64,000 bases of DNA from Eupeodes corollae (GCF_945859685.1 NC_079149.1:127994065-128058064); one strand, 5' to 3'. Positions 41,200-53,445 are shown, counted from the first letter of the stretch. The notes: generated by a model from the sequence alone, not told the origin. Made by a program: numbers and translations.

Positions 41200-42625
41200 T
41201 AAATTTCAAAGTTTTACACCAGTAAGAGAACACCCTTTTTAATCTCTTTTAGGATGAACTCCAATTTTATTTTACAGTCAAAAGTATAAATATGTAAGTA
41301 CTTATACATCAATTAAGAAAGACATGTATTTTTCTCACAAGTTTCAAAAAATCTTTTTTTACCTTTGAAAATATACTAAGGTCTCAGAATATAAGAAAAG
41401 GTTCCAATTCAATGTATGTCAATTTGAAATAACAAACATTTACAATATACAGTACTTAAAAAACAATTTCCTTTTTGGGTTTTAAAATTGCAGGAATGAA
41501 AGTCTCATCCTAAAAAGGCACAATCTTCTTAAGCTTATATACAAGTTTATCTATGTTGATGGGTTACTTCCGGAAACAGGAGGAAACATTGGTTAGAAAC
41601 TGACACTCTAAAGCATAAATAGTAAAATATATATCAATAAAAAAGATCGTTCGTATATTTACCTTCATTTTAAAAAATCATTTTTTACCTTCCAAAATAT
41701 ACTAAGGTCTCAGAATTTAAGAAAATGTTCCTATGCAAAAACCATATAAAAAGTTTACAACGTGTGCAGTGCATAGAAACACAACCCTTAAAAAGCAATC
41801 TTCTCTTGGAATTTTAGAATGAAAGCAGGAAGAGACGCATCCCCAAAATCTTCAATGTTTTATAAATGAATATATGTTGGTACTTCATATTTTTGAAAAG
41901 AGAGGATGCGTACCAAGGAGGATATGAAGGGAGCCAATCTCTTGGGATAAACTCTAATTTGATCCCACATCGAAAAGTTTTATTTGAAAGTCATAAATAG
42001 TCATATCCATTGAAAATTACACACATGCAAATTGCATACAAATTTATCTCAATTTAAATTTTTTTAAAAATCATTTTTTAACTTAAGAATTTATACTAAG
42101 GTCTCAGAATTAAAGAAAATGGGTCTTTGCAGTTTAAAACAACCAAAAGTTAAGAAATCTCTTGAAATAAAATCCTTCCTTTTGGGGTTTTAGAATGACA
42201 GGAGTGAGATGCCATCCTTAAAAGCCCAATTTTTCAGTATTGTTCAAATAAATTAATCTATGGTGGTACTTCACCTTAGGTAGAATTTTTGAGGAAATGA
42301 CGTTTGAAAAACCTCTTAGGATGCACCCCAATTTAACCTCACACTCAAAAAGAAAAAAAAAATATATTTTTTTCAGTATTTTTTAACATCATTTTTTATT
42401 TTAGAAAACATACTAAGGTCTCAGAAAATGTTCCTACTCCATTTTTATCAGTTTAAAATAAGAAAAACTTGAAAACTTAAATTCATGTGTACAAAATCAC
42501 AATTTCCTTTTTGAGTTTTTAAATGACAAGAATGAGAGTCTCATCCCTAAAATCCTCAAAAGTTTATAAGGACAAAAAAATGTTGGTAGTTCACTTTTGA
42601 AAACAGGAAATGCATAAGGGATGTA
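41200..42625. repeat. Degenerate tandem repeat, unit 0.31-0.39 kb, four or more copies
   Basis: The block TACTAAGGTCTCAGAA occurs at about 41380, 41700, 42095 and 42410, giving spacings of about 320, 394 and 313 bp. Each is preceded by an ATCATTTTTTACCTT-like stretch. It is followed, after about 100 bp, by a TTTTAGAATGACAGGAATGAGAG-like stretch (here 23 bases condensed from variants) and a GTTGGTACTTCA-like stretch. Identity between units is moderate, so the array is old. It ends where the mariner-type element begins. Confidence 0.75.
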
Positions 42626-43236
42626 AAGGGTGTTTTTCTTAGAGGTATAGAACTTAGGTTGGCAACATTCTTTTAACTGGTGGCCATTTTGTCAGCTACA
42701 TTTTGTTTTAATTGTTTCATAAATTAGCTTCTTGAGTTAAATCAAAAAATAGCAGTATTATTTTTAAGTCCTTTTTAAAATCCATATGATTTCTGACATA
42801 CTAGTTTCTGACATTTAAAATTAAAAACGGGTGTGTTAAATACATTAAGGTTTGTTTGCTTTGATTGTTTTTTATTCAACATCTGTCACTAGTTGGATTT
42901 GTTGCAAATCGCTTATCCCTTAACAATAGCCGTGTTTTTTTTGAGAGAATTCCATAAAAAATAGCGAAATTCAGACCAGGGGTGAAATCGTGTAACCTGA
43001 TTTTTGATAGTTGACTATCAAAGTCAAGAATATACGTCTGCGTAATGTGATGGTTGATTTCAAAGTTTTAACCAAACAATTTGACATAAAATAAAAATTT
43101 CAAGAAGAAACCGTAGATTACTACATGAACATGTGGTGTTGAAGCGAGCTTGAAGCTCGTCTAAATTCCTTACTGTAGCACATTTTATTTTATAAACCCA
43201 CATAACCTAAAATGAATATCATAATAAAACACCCTG
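42626..43236 (+). mobile_element. Mariner-type non-autonomous element
   Basis: A 611-bp segment flanked by TA (42624-42625, 43237-43238). The left end is AAGGGTGTTTTTCTTAGAGG; the right end, on the minus strand, is CAGGGTGTTTTATTATGAT. The left 60 bp (GTGTTTTTCTTAGAGGTATA, then GAACTT) resemble 5' ends of insect mariner elements that I recognise from memory. No transposase coding is visible, so this is an internally deleted or MITE-like copy. Termini agree for about 11 bp. Confidence 0.55.
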
Positions 43237-43238
43237 TA

Positions 43239-43513
43239 TAAAATCATATACAATTACATTTATATTTTAACTTACTAAAATTAATTTGTAATAAATTGTC
43301 GAAACGAAAACGTCTCTTTTATTTCTTTGGCTCATTTTTTATGTTCGCGGGATCCTACAGCTTCAGAAGCGGGATTGATTGATAATTAATGTATTAATTG
43401 TACGTTCGACTGTTCAATTTTATTATGGTTACAAGTTCAATGTTTTACGTCTTATGTTAATTTTTTTGCTACGAGTGGTAAAGACCAAAAGAAGAACAGT
43501 AAAGAAAATAAAT
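43239..43513. other. Possible leader/LTR region of the Gypsy element
   Basis: Contains CTACAGCTTCAGAAGCGGGA at about 43355-43374, GC-richer than its surroundings and placed 140 bp before gag, where a Ty3/gypsy LTR end and primer-binding site would lie. No second LTR was found to confirm it. Confidence 0.3.
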
Positions 43514-44070
43514 ATGGATTCACGTGTTACAACATTTTTATAATTGGCTTCGGTTCAGTCGCTTAAGCAAAAATTGTCTGCTAAAGGATTCCATTCAAAT
43601 GGTCTTAAAGCTTTGCTGAAAGTTCGCCTTGAAGAGGCGGCTAAGCAATTGGATGACGAACGAATGGATGAGTTTTTTCCTGCAAATAATGATGACAGTA
43701 GTAATGAAGAAGACACGAACAAAAATGTTCCTGAAAATTATGTGAAGCAGCAACAATTGGAGGATTTGAAGAGGATAGTTGCTAGAAAAGAAGAGATTCT
43801 AGCATTGCAAAAATGACTGACAGAGTTAAATAGCCCATGTGAGCCAGAAGCTAATTCTAGCTCATTTAGGGACATAGAAGATTCCTTGCAAACATTCTCT
43901 GATGAGTCAAAGTGCTTCGAATATTGAAAGGAACTGCAAAGCTTTTCCTCAGATCGACATCATGCCGTTCCTAGACTGAATTAAAATCAGCGTTAATAAA
44001 CGAGTTCAGTCATCATGCATCAGCCTCCGATGTGCGCAATATCTTGAGGAAAAGAAGTAAGCGTAAAAAG
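43514..44070 (+). pseudogene. Gypsy gag with SAP domain, broken
   Basis: ATG at 43514 begins the frame, with a TAA stop at codon 10. Then ASVQSLKQKLSAKGFHSNGL and KALLKVRLEEAAKQL (43547-43650) form a SAP motif, a small two-helix DNA-binding fold found at the start of gag in some insect Gypsy elements. An acidic linker (DDSSNEEDTN) and a basic coiled stretch (EDLKRIVARKEEILALQK) follow, then TGA at 43814. FRDIEDSLQTFSDESK (about 43865-43915) is the start of the capsid-like region. ALINEF and a basic tail lie at about 43992-44070. Several stops. Confidence 0.72.
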
Positions 44071-44541
44071 AAAACTGGAGAACTACGACTTTGTGTTGAT
44101 TATCGTCAGTTAAATAAAATTACAATTAAAGATAATTTTCCGCTGCCTATTATTGAAGACATTCTTGACGGACTGCGTTATAAACGATACTTTACCTTAT
44201 TAGATTTAAAAAACTGTTTTCAACATGTTAAAATGGCGGATGATTCAACTAAACTTACTTCTTTTGCGACACCATCCGGACAGTTTGAGTATCTTTTTAT
44301 GCCATTCGGGCTAAAAAATGGTCCAGCTGTTTTTCAACGATTTATTGAATCAAAATTTATAAAATTATTTCGATCCGAAAGGTTAAGAATTTATATTGAC
44401 TACTTGCTTGTGGCGACTGAAACATTGGATGAACGCTTTGATATTTTGAAAGAGGTTTTTGATATAATTAAAGACAACCATTTGCAATTACGTTTTGATA
44501 AAAGTTTATTCTTGTATGAAACAATTACATATTTAGGATAA
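44032..44541 (+). pseudogene. Gypsy reverse transcriptase, catalytic box altered
   Basis: An open 169-codon frame. GELRLCVDYRQLNKITIKDN (44080-44139) is the start of Ty3/gypsy RT. FTLLDLKNCFQHVKM (44191-44235) has the first catalytic aspartate, and FMPFGLKNGPAVFQRF (about 44296-44343) is the central block. The catalytic Y.DD box reads IYIDYLLVAT (44389-44418), so the second aspartate is a tyrosine: one substitution that should abolish polymerisation. LRFDKSLFLYETITYLG ends the palm/thumb. The frame stops at TAA 44539-44541, just before the RNase H portion resumes in another frame. No protease precedes it. Confidence 0.88.
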
Positions 44542-44949
44542 AGAATTTCTCTAAATGGGACACGTCCGTATTCAGATGGTGTGAAAGTGGTTCAAGATTT
44601 CCCTGCTCCTAAAAATAAAAAATGCTTGCATTCTTTCCTGGGCTTATGCTCATACTTCAGGAAATTGATAAAAGATTTTTCGGTTGTCGCAAAACCACTT
44701 TACAACATTTTGAAAAAGGATTCTCAGTTCGTTTTTGGTGAGAAAAAGATGTCAGTGTTTGAGTCTTTGAAGAAAAAACATTTAGATGCTCTAGTGTTGT
44801 GTATTTACAATCCAAACGCAATTACTGAATTACATTGTGATGCAAGTAGTTTCGGTTTTGGGGCTGTCTTACTTCAGCAGCAGAACTCTTGCAAAATAAG
44901 CCCAGTTAGTCCATTTACATTAACGATAATATCAACAGTAAAAGATTGA
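44542..44949 (+). pseudogene. Gypsy RT connection and RNase H start
   Basis: The same frame resumes after the stop at 44541. VVQDFPAPKNKKCLHSFLGL (about 44590-44649) and CSYFRKLIKDFSVVAKPLYN form the RT thumb/connection. ELHCDASSFGFGAVLLQQQ (about 44831-44885) is the start of RNase H with the first metal-binding aspartate. The frame ends shortly after; the remaining RNase H and the integrase are absent. Confidence 0.85.
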
Positions 44950-45839
44950 TTTTTTTCCCCAATGGAAAATACAAACATAATTCCAAATGCACAACTACTC
45001 AACGAACACATCCATTGAGATACAAATGCAATATTAATCGTACAAACATTTGAGAACGAAATCTCGAATGGATCGAGACTCGTATAAATTTCAAAAACCC
45101 ATCTGTAGTAAGATTGTACTTCAACTTTTATCGGTAGTATTCATACTAAGGATAATGTTTTTGTTATTCGTGTAAAATCCTAGTATACTATTGATAGATT
45201 TTCCAACAAAACACGGGTAATGATGAAGGTTTAAATGATGTGACCCACAATGATAACTTCTCATTGATAACCTAAAATTATATTAATTTTTTGAAAAGCC
45301 AAATTTTAATTTCGAAAACTTTAAGAATTTTACAATTAATACTCAAAATTAAGCTATTTTCTAGGGTTTTCAAACATTAAACCAGTTTGGAAATATTTTG
45401 TATATTTTAGTTTATAAACTGGAAAGTCTTATGTCAATATTTGTATATGTCCTCAAGTTATTCGAGATAAAAACAAAACTATTTTTACAAATGACTGCTA
45501 CAATTTTTTGTAAAAAATAACTGTTCAGTTAGCTGTCAAACAAAATGTCATTTAATTTTGTTTTTGAAAAGAAGAAGGATGAATTCAAAAACGTAATTTC
45601 GTTGGCGTGAAATTATTGTAAGGAAAATGTTTTAGTTCTAGATTAACTTTTATAATACTTCTTACAAAGTTGTCAGGGGAAGGGAGGGGGGGGGGGTTGG
45701 TTATGTTCTTTCACATGACTCTTTAAATAAATTTAACAATTTCTCATAATTTCATTTCTAAATGATAATTTTTAGACGTGTGAGTTTCAAGAAGTATTAA
45801 AATTTTTTTCTTTGGCTTTACTAAAAATATGACAGTTTT
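44950..45839. other. AT-rich spacer with a G-tract
   Basis: No gene. A run of G at 45676-45696 (GGGGAAGGGAGGGGGGGGGG) stands out in AT-rich surroundings and could fold as a G-quadruplex on the plus strand. TGTCAAA motifs near 45535-45550. Confidence 0.5.
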
Positions 45840-46115
45840 CCATTTAGTTTGCAACAAAATTAATTTTGGCTCGGTAGATGGCTACAAAAAGTTCCTGTCA
45901 ATTTTTTGCCACTTTGTGCAACGATTAGAACCACATGTCAGCATTGATGCTTTGAATAGTTTCCTTCAAGCTGTCAATTGTCTTTGGCTTATCTACGTAG
46001 ACAAGAAACTTCAAATACCGCCACACAAAATAGTTCAGCGGTGTTAAATCATACGATCTTGAAGGCCATGCTACTGGTCTACTCTGCAGGGCGATCATGT
46101 TAATGGAATTTTGGA
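45840..46115 (-). pseudogene. Mariner transposase C-terminal scrap, DD41D-like
   Basis: The minus strand reads LQSRPVAWPSRSYDLTPLNY (about 46090-46031), FVWRYLKFLVYVDKPKTIDS (about 46030-45970) and LKETIQSINADM. It aligns by eye with the transposase at 26286-27371 (GPVSWPPRSCDLTPLDYFLW). The third catalytic aspartate is asparagine here (DLTPLN). A stop follows at about 45930. Only about 90 codons of the C-terminus remain; termini were not found. Confidence 0.72.
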
Positions 46116-48640
46116 CTCAACGAACGTAATAAATGTGTACAGTTTGTGATCTTTCAATATTAGGTGTATTTATTATAAAATGGCAAACCAAACTTAGCAT
46201 AAATCAAGTGACAGCTGTCTAAGAGAACATCGCCGAAAAAGTATTGCAAGATTGAAAATCATACGTCTTAGAAATCATTTATTACCAGAAACAGTACGTA
46301 TCCGATTTAACGATTTTTCACTTATTACGTTAAGTTTTTAACGATGATCATTCTGTCAGAACACATCAGTCAATATATTATAATACCTGATTTTATTTAA
46401 GAGGGCATTCATTGTCAACAGACAATTCAAATATAAAACGTACATATTTGTTTCAAACGCAGGTAAAATCAACTGCGACTTATAAATTCATCACGATTCA
46501 TTTCAAAAATAAAAAACGCAGTACGAGTTAAAGCCCATCCTTCGTTATGAAAAAAATAAAGTATGGCATATTAAAGCATACCATCTGTACCTATAGAAAT
46601 TCCGTAGGTGTTTTTTTCTTTTTTAACTGTCACGCTCTACTGTAGAACGTCAATATTATATCACATATTTTTAAAATGGAATATTTCACCTATGATAATT
46701 AATAATTATACAACAAAAATGTTAAGGGTCATAAATTCCTCAAAGTTATTAGTTTAACCTTCAAAATAAAAGCACTAAAAACACCTACTACATTATTGAC
46801 AATAAAATAAAAACCTACTCCTAAAAACAAGCTAAAAAAACCATAACTTTATCACAAACTGAGAAAATATTTATTTATTTGAAATAAAATTAAATAAATG
46901 AACAACTTTTTTGTTTCCTGTTTGCTTTCATTTTTGTATAGAATAGTAAGAAGCTTCAACAAACAAAGGTGGATATATCAATTAAAAATAAGAACAAAAA
47001 TAAAGATAAAATAAGATGACACATTTTATTTGTGATACCTTTGTATTTATTAATAAAACAATCATCACAAGTGAAAAGTCATTCAATAAATCAATTTATA
47101 AATCAATTTATTGCACGAAGAAAGCACACGTCAATCCCAGTCCCCCATGACGTTTGACCGGAAATTGACAGCGTACGTTATAATTATTAATAAAATAATT
47201 TTATACATAAACATGCTTGGAATATGAAACAAACTCATTATGAAGAATGACGTTTACGTCAAAGTCTTTACAAAAACAATAATTATTATACAAATTTCTC
47301 TTGACTAGACAAAAATAAAATGTTTTCCTTTTTGAATGTTCACACGTTCGTTTAATTTGATTACGAAAATATAAGCATCATTAAATAAAATAAAAATAAG
47401 GATTTGCGCGAAACCCCACGTATTTCCCGAAAATCACGCGTGTTATAAATTTGTTTTTGAAAAACGCTCTGTCTTTGTAAAAATTTTACTTAATGATCGT
47501 GATATATATTTTATTTTGTTTTTATTTTTAGCAAAATATTCGATGGCAGATGGAGGAACTGAAAAAGAAAAATTACACTCAATTTAAAACACTTCCAGGA
47601 GGAAGTGCGTGATCTTTGATTTGATAGATGGAATGTATAGATGTAAACGTACCTCTTCAAAGATTAACAGAATGCGTTCCCAAATAAAACAAAATGAAAA
47701 ATAAAAAGTTATTTAAAAATATTTATATAAATTATCAAGTATGTCTGTAGGACAAAGAAAAAAATAATGAATAAATTAAAAAATAAGAAAACAAAACACC
47801 TTTTTACTACGACGCAAAATACACGTCCATTGAATAACAAGCTAATTCAAAATGACAAACTAATTAAATTTAATTGTAGTACAGAAAAAACAAAAATAAA
47901 TATTTCTAACATTTTTAATGGAATTTATTGATACAAATTCTTATAACAGCTGTTTTGTCTGTCAAATAAGAGGATTTCCCAAAATCTGGAAACACAGACA
48001 TCAGGTGATGTGAGTTGTCTATGTCTAATGTCAAAATGATAAAAGGGAATTCCAATGACATGATATTATTGATCAACATGAGCTGTCACTTAAGTAATTA
48101 AGAAAGTAAAAAGATAATAATTTTTATATTTGATATTTATAAAGTGACTCAAACAAAATACCCAATTTTAAAATGTGTGTGTTTTTGTTTAGAATATTTG
48201 AACATTTTAAACAAAATACAAAATTGAAAACAATCCAAGTTTTCATACGAGAACACGTCGACTACGACGACATGATACGATACACGTCGTTTTATTAGAA
48301 AGTTAAATAAAAAAAAAAGAAAAATCAAGGACAGTGGCTAAGGTGCCACAACTTGTATAACGGATAAATGACAGATCGTAGAATCTAGGTCATGACTTTT
48401 ATTTTTATAAATTAGTAACAAACGATGATGTCGTGTTAGCTTTAAAGAAATAATAAATTAAAAATTATTGTTTTTTGATTTTAATGATCAATTGGAACAT
48501 GGAATTGATCTTTATTGAATTAGCGTATGTATGTTTAATCCATTAACGCGGAAACAAATGAAATAACACATGCGTCTGACGGCACATGCTTAGAAAAGGT
48601 CATTAACATCGTAGTATGATGTTGGTAGCACTGGTTTTTT

Positions 48641-48720
48641 ACACTTGTCAAACTCAGCTGTCATTTGAAGTGTCATAAATTTTGTTGATGTTAATGTTTG
48701 CCATTAGCGATAAAAGATGG
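48641..48720. repeat. Direct repeat, first copy
   Basis: CTTGTCAAACTCAGCTGTCA and the following ATTTGAAGTGTCATAAATTT recur, with a few changes, at 48920-49000; in between are 200 bp without similarity. Confidence 0.65.
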
Positions 48721-48919
48721 CTAAGAATTCAATGTGGTTCTAACAAAATGTGACAACAACCCATACAACACCATCAATTATGGCTTCTTTGCGTGGGAAC
48801 TTTACTGGTCCCGTAGAAGATGGTGCAATTTTGCACCTTTAAATTTGTTTCTTTTTGATGCATAAGATCCAGAGTAAAACACTATTCCAACAGCCGGAAA
48901 CGTGTTGGCAGATCTTGCA

Positions 48920-49000
48920 TTGAAAACCTGTCAAACTCAGTTGTCATTTGAAGTTTCATAGAATTTTATTGATTTTTTTTCATTTACGATAATGGATAAC
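48920..49000. repeat. Direct repeat, second copy
   Basis: CCTGTCAAACTCAGTTGTCA and ATTTGAAGTTTCATAGAATT match 48641-48720. Similarity fades after TTACGATAATGGATAA, which parallels TTAGCGATAAAAGATGG in the first copy. Confidence 0.65.
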
Positions 49001-52000
49001 TTAAACTGTTAAACAAGACTTTAAAATTAATTAGAACTTAGATAATACATATTTGCCAATCATGTCAATATTGCGTTAGAACGTTCCTTGTCACTTAGTT
49101 TCAATTAGAAGTTTTGACGTATATCGCTCATTTTCGAAAAATCGTTTTTTTTTAATTTAAAATGGTTCCTTAGAACTTCAAAAGTGATGTCCCATAATGT
49201 AAGAGTCCAGAATGTAAAGCGTTTGGTTTTCGAACTTAAGTATCAATCGTTCATACATTTCTACTCCTCAAAACGTCAAACGTCACGTTTGTGTTTTTTT
49301 GACAAAGGTCTCATTTGTAAATAAAATCCAATTTCTGTTATAACGACTCATTTGCTGTATAAAAAAAAAAAAAACAAAAATCCATCCTAAGGCCGTAAAA
49401 AAAAAGTAACGCATGTCTATTGTATTGAATTCAGCTAAATGTCAATATAACTGGCAAAAATCTGGTTTTTGATTTATTGTTGAATTATTTATATTATAAT
49501 TAACTGCTCTAATTTAACAAGTTCATTGCTGTACTCTGAATTTTCTTAGCTTTGCATGATTTTAGCCCAAAGTTCTGTCAATTTGCTTTGTTGTATATGA
49601 ACTTGACAATACTTTGAGCTAAATAGCATGTCAAAAAAACAACTCAGAGTAAGGAAACATATCTCTTAATAAAAGTTCACATTTGAACAAAAGATGTACA
49701 CTTTTGACAGTTAAGTGAAATAAAGTTTTCATATGAAAATATACTCGTATATGTTCCCATAGTTGTGTTCAAAAAAATATATTTCTCAGTTTTTCACATT
49801 ATTTCAACTCCATTTCTGACAATCGCTATTTCTAATTATTTTTGTCATCAATAAACTTGACATTTCACTTTGTTTTTATCTAAAAATCAAAAACTAAAAG
49901 AAAACATTCAAACATTTTACTTCACTATATAAGCTCCCTTCATGTTTACTTCCATGACATAAATAATTTAATTATTCCCTAATGTGTTATCTTAAATGTC
50001 ATGTAGTTAAATGTCAACAGTTGTATGTCAAAATGTCATAACTCATATTTCCGTTCTCTAACAAACCCACCGTTAGATTTCAATAACTAAAGCTGACTGT
50101 CATTGAAGGCTTTTTGTTGCAATATTTATAACTTTAACTTTTGTTTTTGCACGCTTTAAGTAACTTAATTTAGGTAAAAACTTAAAGTTCTAAAGAAATT
50201 CTCTCTAAAACCAATATCAAGAAAGAAGAGAGACAATATCAAGAAAGTGTAGAGATGACAGAAGAAACTTTCAGAAGTTATTTGCGAAGAAGCTCATCAA
50301 CAAAACTGAACTGAGATTCTACTCCTGGGACCTTCATCCGTTCAGAGGCTGTCGTAGTCGTTCACTGTCGGACACCCTACTATGACTGTTTAGTCAACTC
50401 AAAATCAGAGACTGTTCAGACTGACCAAGTATGAACTTCCCATTATTTTATGTACCGTTGTTGTTGTTTGTTTAAGTTTGTTGTTGGCTTTGAACTTCTT
50501 ATGAAACGCTTTTAGACACCACACCAAGCCCAAACCGATTTCAACTCAAATTAATAAAAAAGCGTTTTGTATCGTGTCAACATCAAAACAAAGCAAAAAC
50601 AAAATCAAAACCAACTTTTGTGGTGTATTTTAGCTTGCCGCTTGTTTGTTTATATTTTTGTATACTTCCAACATTTCCTGAGCACCCAAGTTCTCTGATG
50701 CAGCATGGACAACAAAAAAACACAAGTTCGACTGGCTTGACTGTTTCAAACCATAAAACAACAACATTCAAATCCAAACAACACATTAGTGCTTTTCTAA
50801 AGGTTTTCCCTTTAAGGCTACCCCCACACTTCTCTCCATCTTGTTTTTAGCTAAACTGACATTTGTATTTCTTTGTTTATCCAACAACGAGAAGTAAAAA
50901 TACGAAGCCAAAAGCATCATGCTGATGAATTTTTGCACCCAACTTACCAAAGTCCAAGTCCATACAACAGAACAGAGGAAGGAGAATGGCTGTTTCAGAG
51001 TAGCTTGGAGCTTCTTCCTCAGTTAAAAGTCCCCTAATAGAATACAAACCTGCATCAGCTGTTATCCAATGCTAATTCCCTGCCCACATCATCTTTCCCT
51101 CTCTTCGAATTCAACAAATCTTGATAAAAGCTATACCTCCAATAACACAGCTATTGCTTTGGTTGGGTTATGTCTAAATAAATTTCGACTTGCTATGATT
51201 TCTGTTTGCCCAGCAATGATTACAATAATTCTACACCGAAGTTGTTGTCACTTTAAAATTTATTATTTTATTTTTTTTTACCATAAAATCTGTCTTGTCA
51301 TTTTAAGTGTGTTTTTTAAAGGGGGTTTAAAAATGATAATCTTTATTATGGCATCAGTCAGTTCACACGTTAGTTGTTTCAAAATTGATTGTAATACTTT
51401 TGCTTGTAGGTTTAATTGGCAGTAGTCTTACTTACTTATACTTAACAGGAACTCAATTAGCACCTTAAGTGTCAAAGGTATTCTTTTACAGGTTGATAGA
51501 ATTATAGTAGCTTAAATTAATCCTAATTGAAAATCAATATTTAGGGTAATGAAAACTTTTTAAGATAGCGTGTTTGAAAGCTGTCAAAAAAGATAAATAA
51601 CTAAAGGTAGACTTAAAATAATTACAAATTCAATTAATATTAAAATTAAATTAGAGAAAAATACACTTTTAATGTGAAGTTTACGAAATTAATATCTTTC
51701 TTTAATGTCATTTTTACACAAATGTCATCTTCACTTGGGTTGGATAAGGTGGAATTGGGTGCGTTCATTATTACCTGGGAAGGACAAAAATACCAACATT
51801 ATTTTTTTTTCTTTCCTTCGTATTTACACAGAATTTAAAGGCCCACAAAATGTTTGATAGCATTATTAAACGAATACATTTTTGTAAAGCAGTCATTGAT
51901 TCAGCAAAAAGAATTATGGGTAAGCTTATTTTTCTTGTCAATCAATCTGTCACGTAAATAGCTTTGACAGTACTTAGAAATAACACTGTTCAACAGAATT

Positions 52001-52741
52001 TTTGTTCTTGGCAGTACAATCGCACTTTTGTTTTATACATTTTAATATCTTTAATTCAAATCCGCCACCAAAATCCATCTTTCATTCTTCTGAGATATTA
52101 TGCTTTAAAATTAGCAAAAAGGAATTTTTAAGGCTGTCTAAATACTTGGAGTTTTTTTTCCAATAAATTCCGTTATAGTTTTCGAAATCTATAAGCCCCT
52201 TTCTTTAATATTCAGTTAAAATATTGAAATATTTAAGGTACATATTTTATAAATTATTCGAAAAATGTTCATAAGTTGAAAGACTTCAGAAACACTGAAC
52301 TCATAAGTAAACCGTTTTCAATATAAAAAGGCAAAGCGGTTTGAAAATAATTAGTATACCGAAAAATTGTAAAAATAATTTCGAAAACGGGTATTTTTGA
52401 AATTAGAACAGATAATTTTTAAACAAAACTTGTATTTGGAATCAGCACTTAAAATTAACTCCAGAATGTGTTTTTTTTTGTCAAACTATGAAGAGTCAAA
52501 TGATAACTCATAAGTCACAACTAATGAGAATTTCCAGAAACTATGTTGTGTTTGAACTAAGCCTTAAAACACCGTTTTTATTTGTCTATAATATTTTTAA
52601 AAAGAAATTTTTTAAAAACCATGACGGAATGGAAAAATTATTAGGTGGGTTTCGAATTCAGAAAACTTATTCCTTAAAAAATAGTAAAATGTTTATATTT
52701 GACTTTCAATATGTCAAAAACTAATTCCCTGATAATAGAAA

Positions 52742-53170
52742 TTTAGGGACCCAAGGCGCCAGTTATAGCTATCATTGGTTTTCATCATTGAAAACAAACA
52801 TTGGAAATTTTTTGACAGGTTATAGCAATCATTAAAAATTTCTGTCATTGAAAAAAATTTCCTTATTAAAATCCACCGAAAAACTTTTACCGACAGAAAT
52901 CTGTCATTGGAATTGTGTGAAATTGGAACACAAATCAGTGGAACAATTCGTTTCAGTTTTGAACATAAAAATATCATAAGCTGTTCAGGAAAATGAATTT
53001 CCGCCCGGAAAATAAAAAAATACATTTAAAAAAAAAATTCTTTGTGTGCTTTACGATCAATCAGTACATAATTTTCATTTCTAATCAAAGGGAAACACCC
53101 TCAAATATCTATTAAAAAAATTCCGTTTCGATTTTAATGACAGCTACGATTATAACTGGCACCTAAACAT
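52742..53170. mobile_element. Candidate MITE with imperfect TIRs
   Basis: The left end (52741) TTTAGGGACCCAAGGCGCC, followed by AGTTATAGCTATCATTG, pairs with the right end, read inward, TTTAGGTGCCAGTTATAATC then GTAGCTGTCATT. The shared core is GCCAGTTATA plus the spaced AGC.(A/G)TCATT. No convincing TSD. Superfamily unknown. Confidence 0.45.
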
Positions 53171-53445
53171 ATTTTTACAAACAAAAAATGATTTACTCTG
53201 TTTTTTAAACTTCCTATGGAAAACAATTTAAAAAAAGGTATTAACTTTGACATATGTATTGAATTTTGAAAGCTAGAAAAAAAGAACATGATATCACACT
53301 TTAAATTAATTTCTCCTACAATTTAAATTATAAATTTAAAACACGACTGTCAAAATTAATGTTCGAAAAACAAAAATATTTTCGAAGTCTCAATCCAATA
53401 ACAGGTAGATGAAATTTCACAGTTGTATTCAATTTCAATTTCAAA

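Larger units (their letters stand above)
43514..44949 (+). mobile_element. Ty3/gypsy LTR retrotransposon, internally deleted
   Basis: Plus-strand gag with an N-terminal SAP domain, then RT and RNase H. Protease, most of capsid and nucleocapsid, and the whole integrase are missing. No LTR pair is identified. The gag-RT junction near 44075 looks like a deletion join that keeps one frame open. Confidence 0.78.
46116..52741. other. Long AT-rich region, no gene recognised
   Basis: 6.6 kb without a domain-bearing frame. Seen inside: an ~85-bp direct repeat (48641 and 48920), many TGTCA/TGACA motifs (48640-50110), and a short GC-richer stretch at 50320-50400. Overlapping frames on both strands at 50583-50850 lack a recognisable domain. 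I see no clear TIR pair or exon. Confidence 0.45.

Noticed and set aside
43239..43513. Complete LTR
   Set aside because: No matching second LTR was found downstream and no TG...CA boundaries could be paired.
50583..50850. Overlapping 67- and 76-codon frames as a host exon
   Set aside because: No splice pattern, domain or codon signal distinguishes either strand.
52714..53025. 103-codon minus-strand frame
   Set aside because: It spans a candidate MITE, shows only Phe/Ile/Ser-rich AT-driven sequence, and has no recognised motif.
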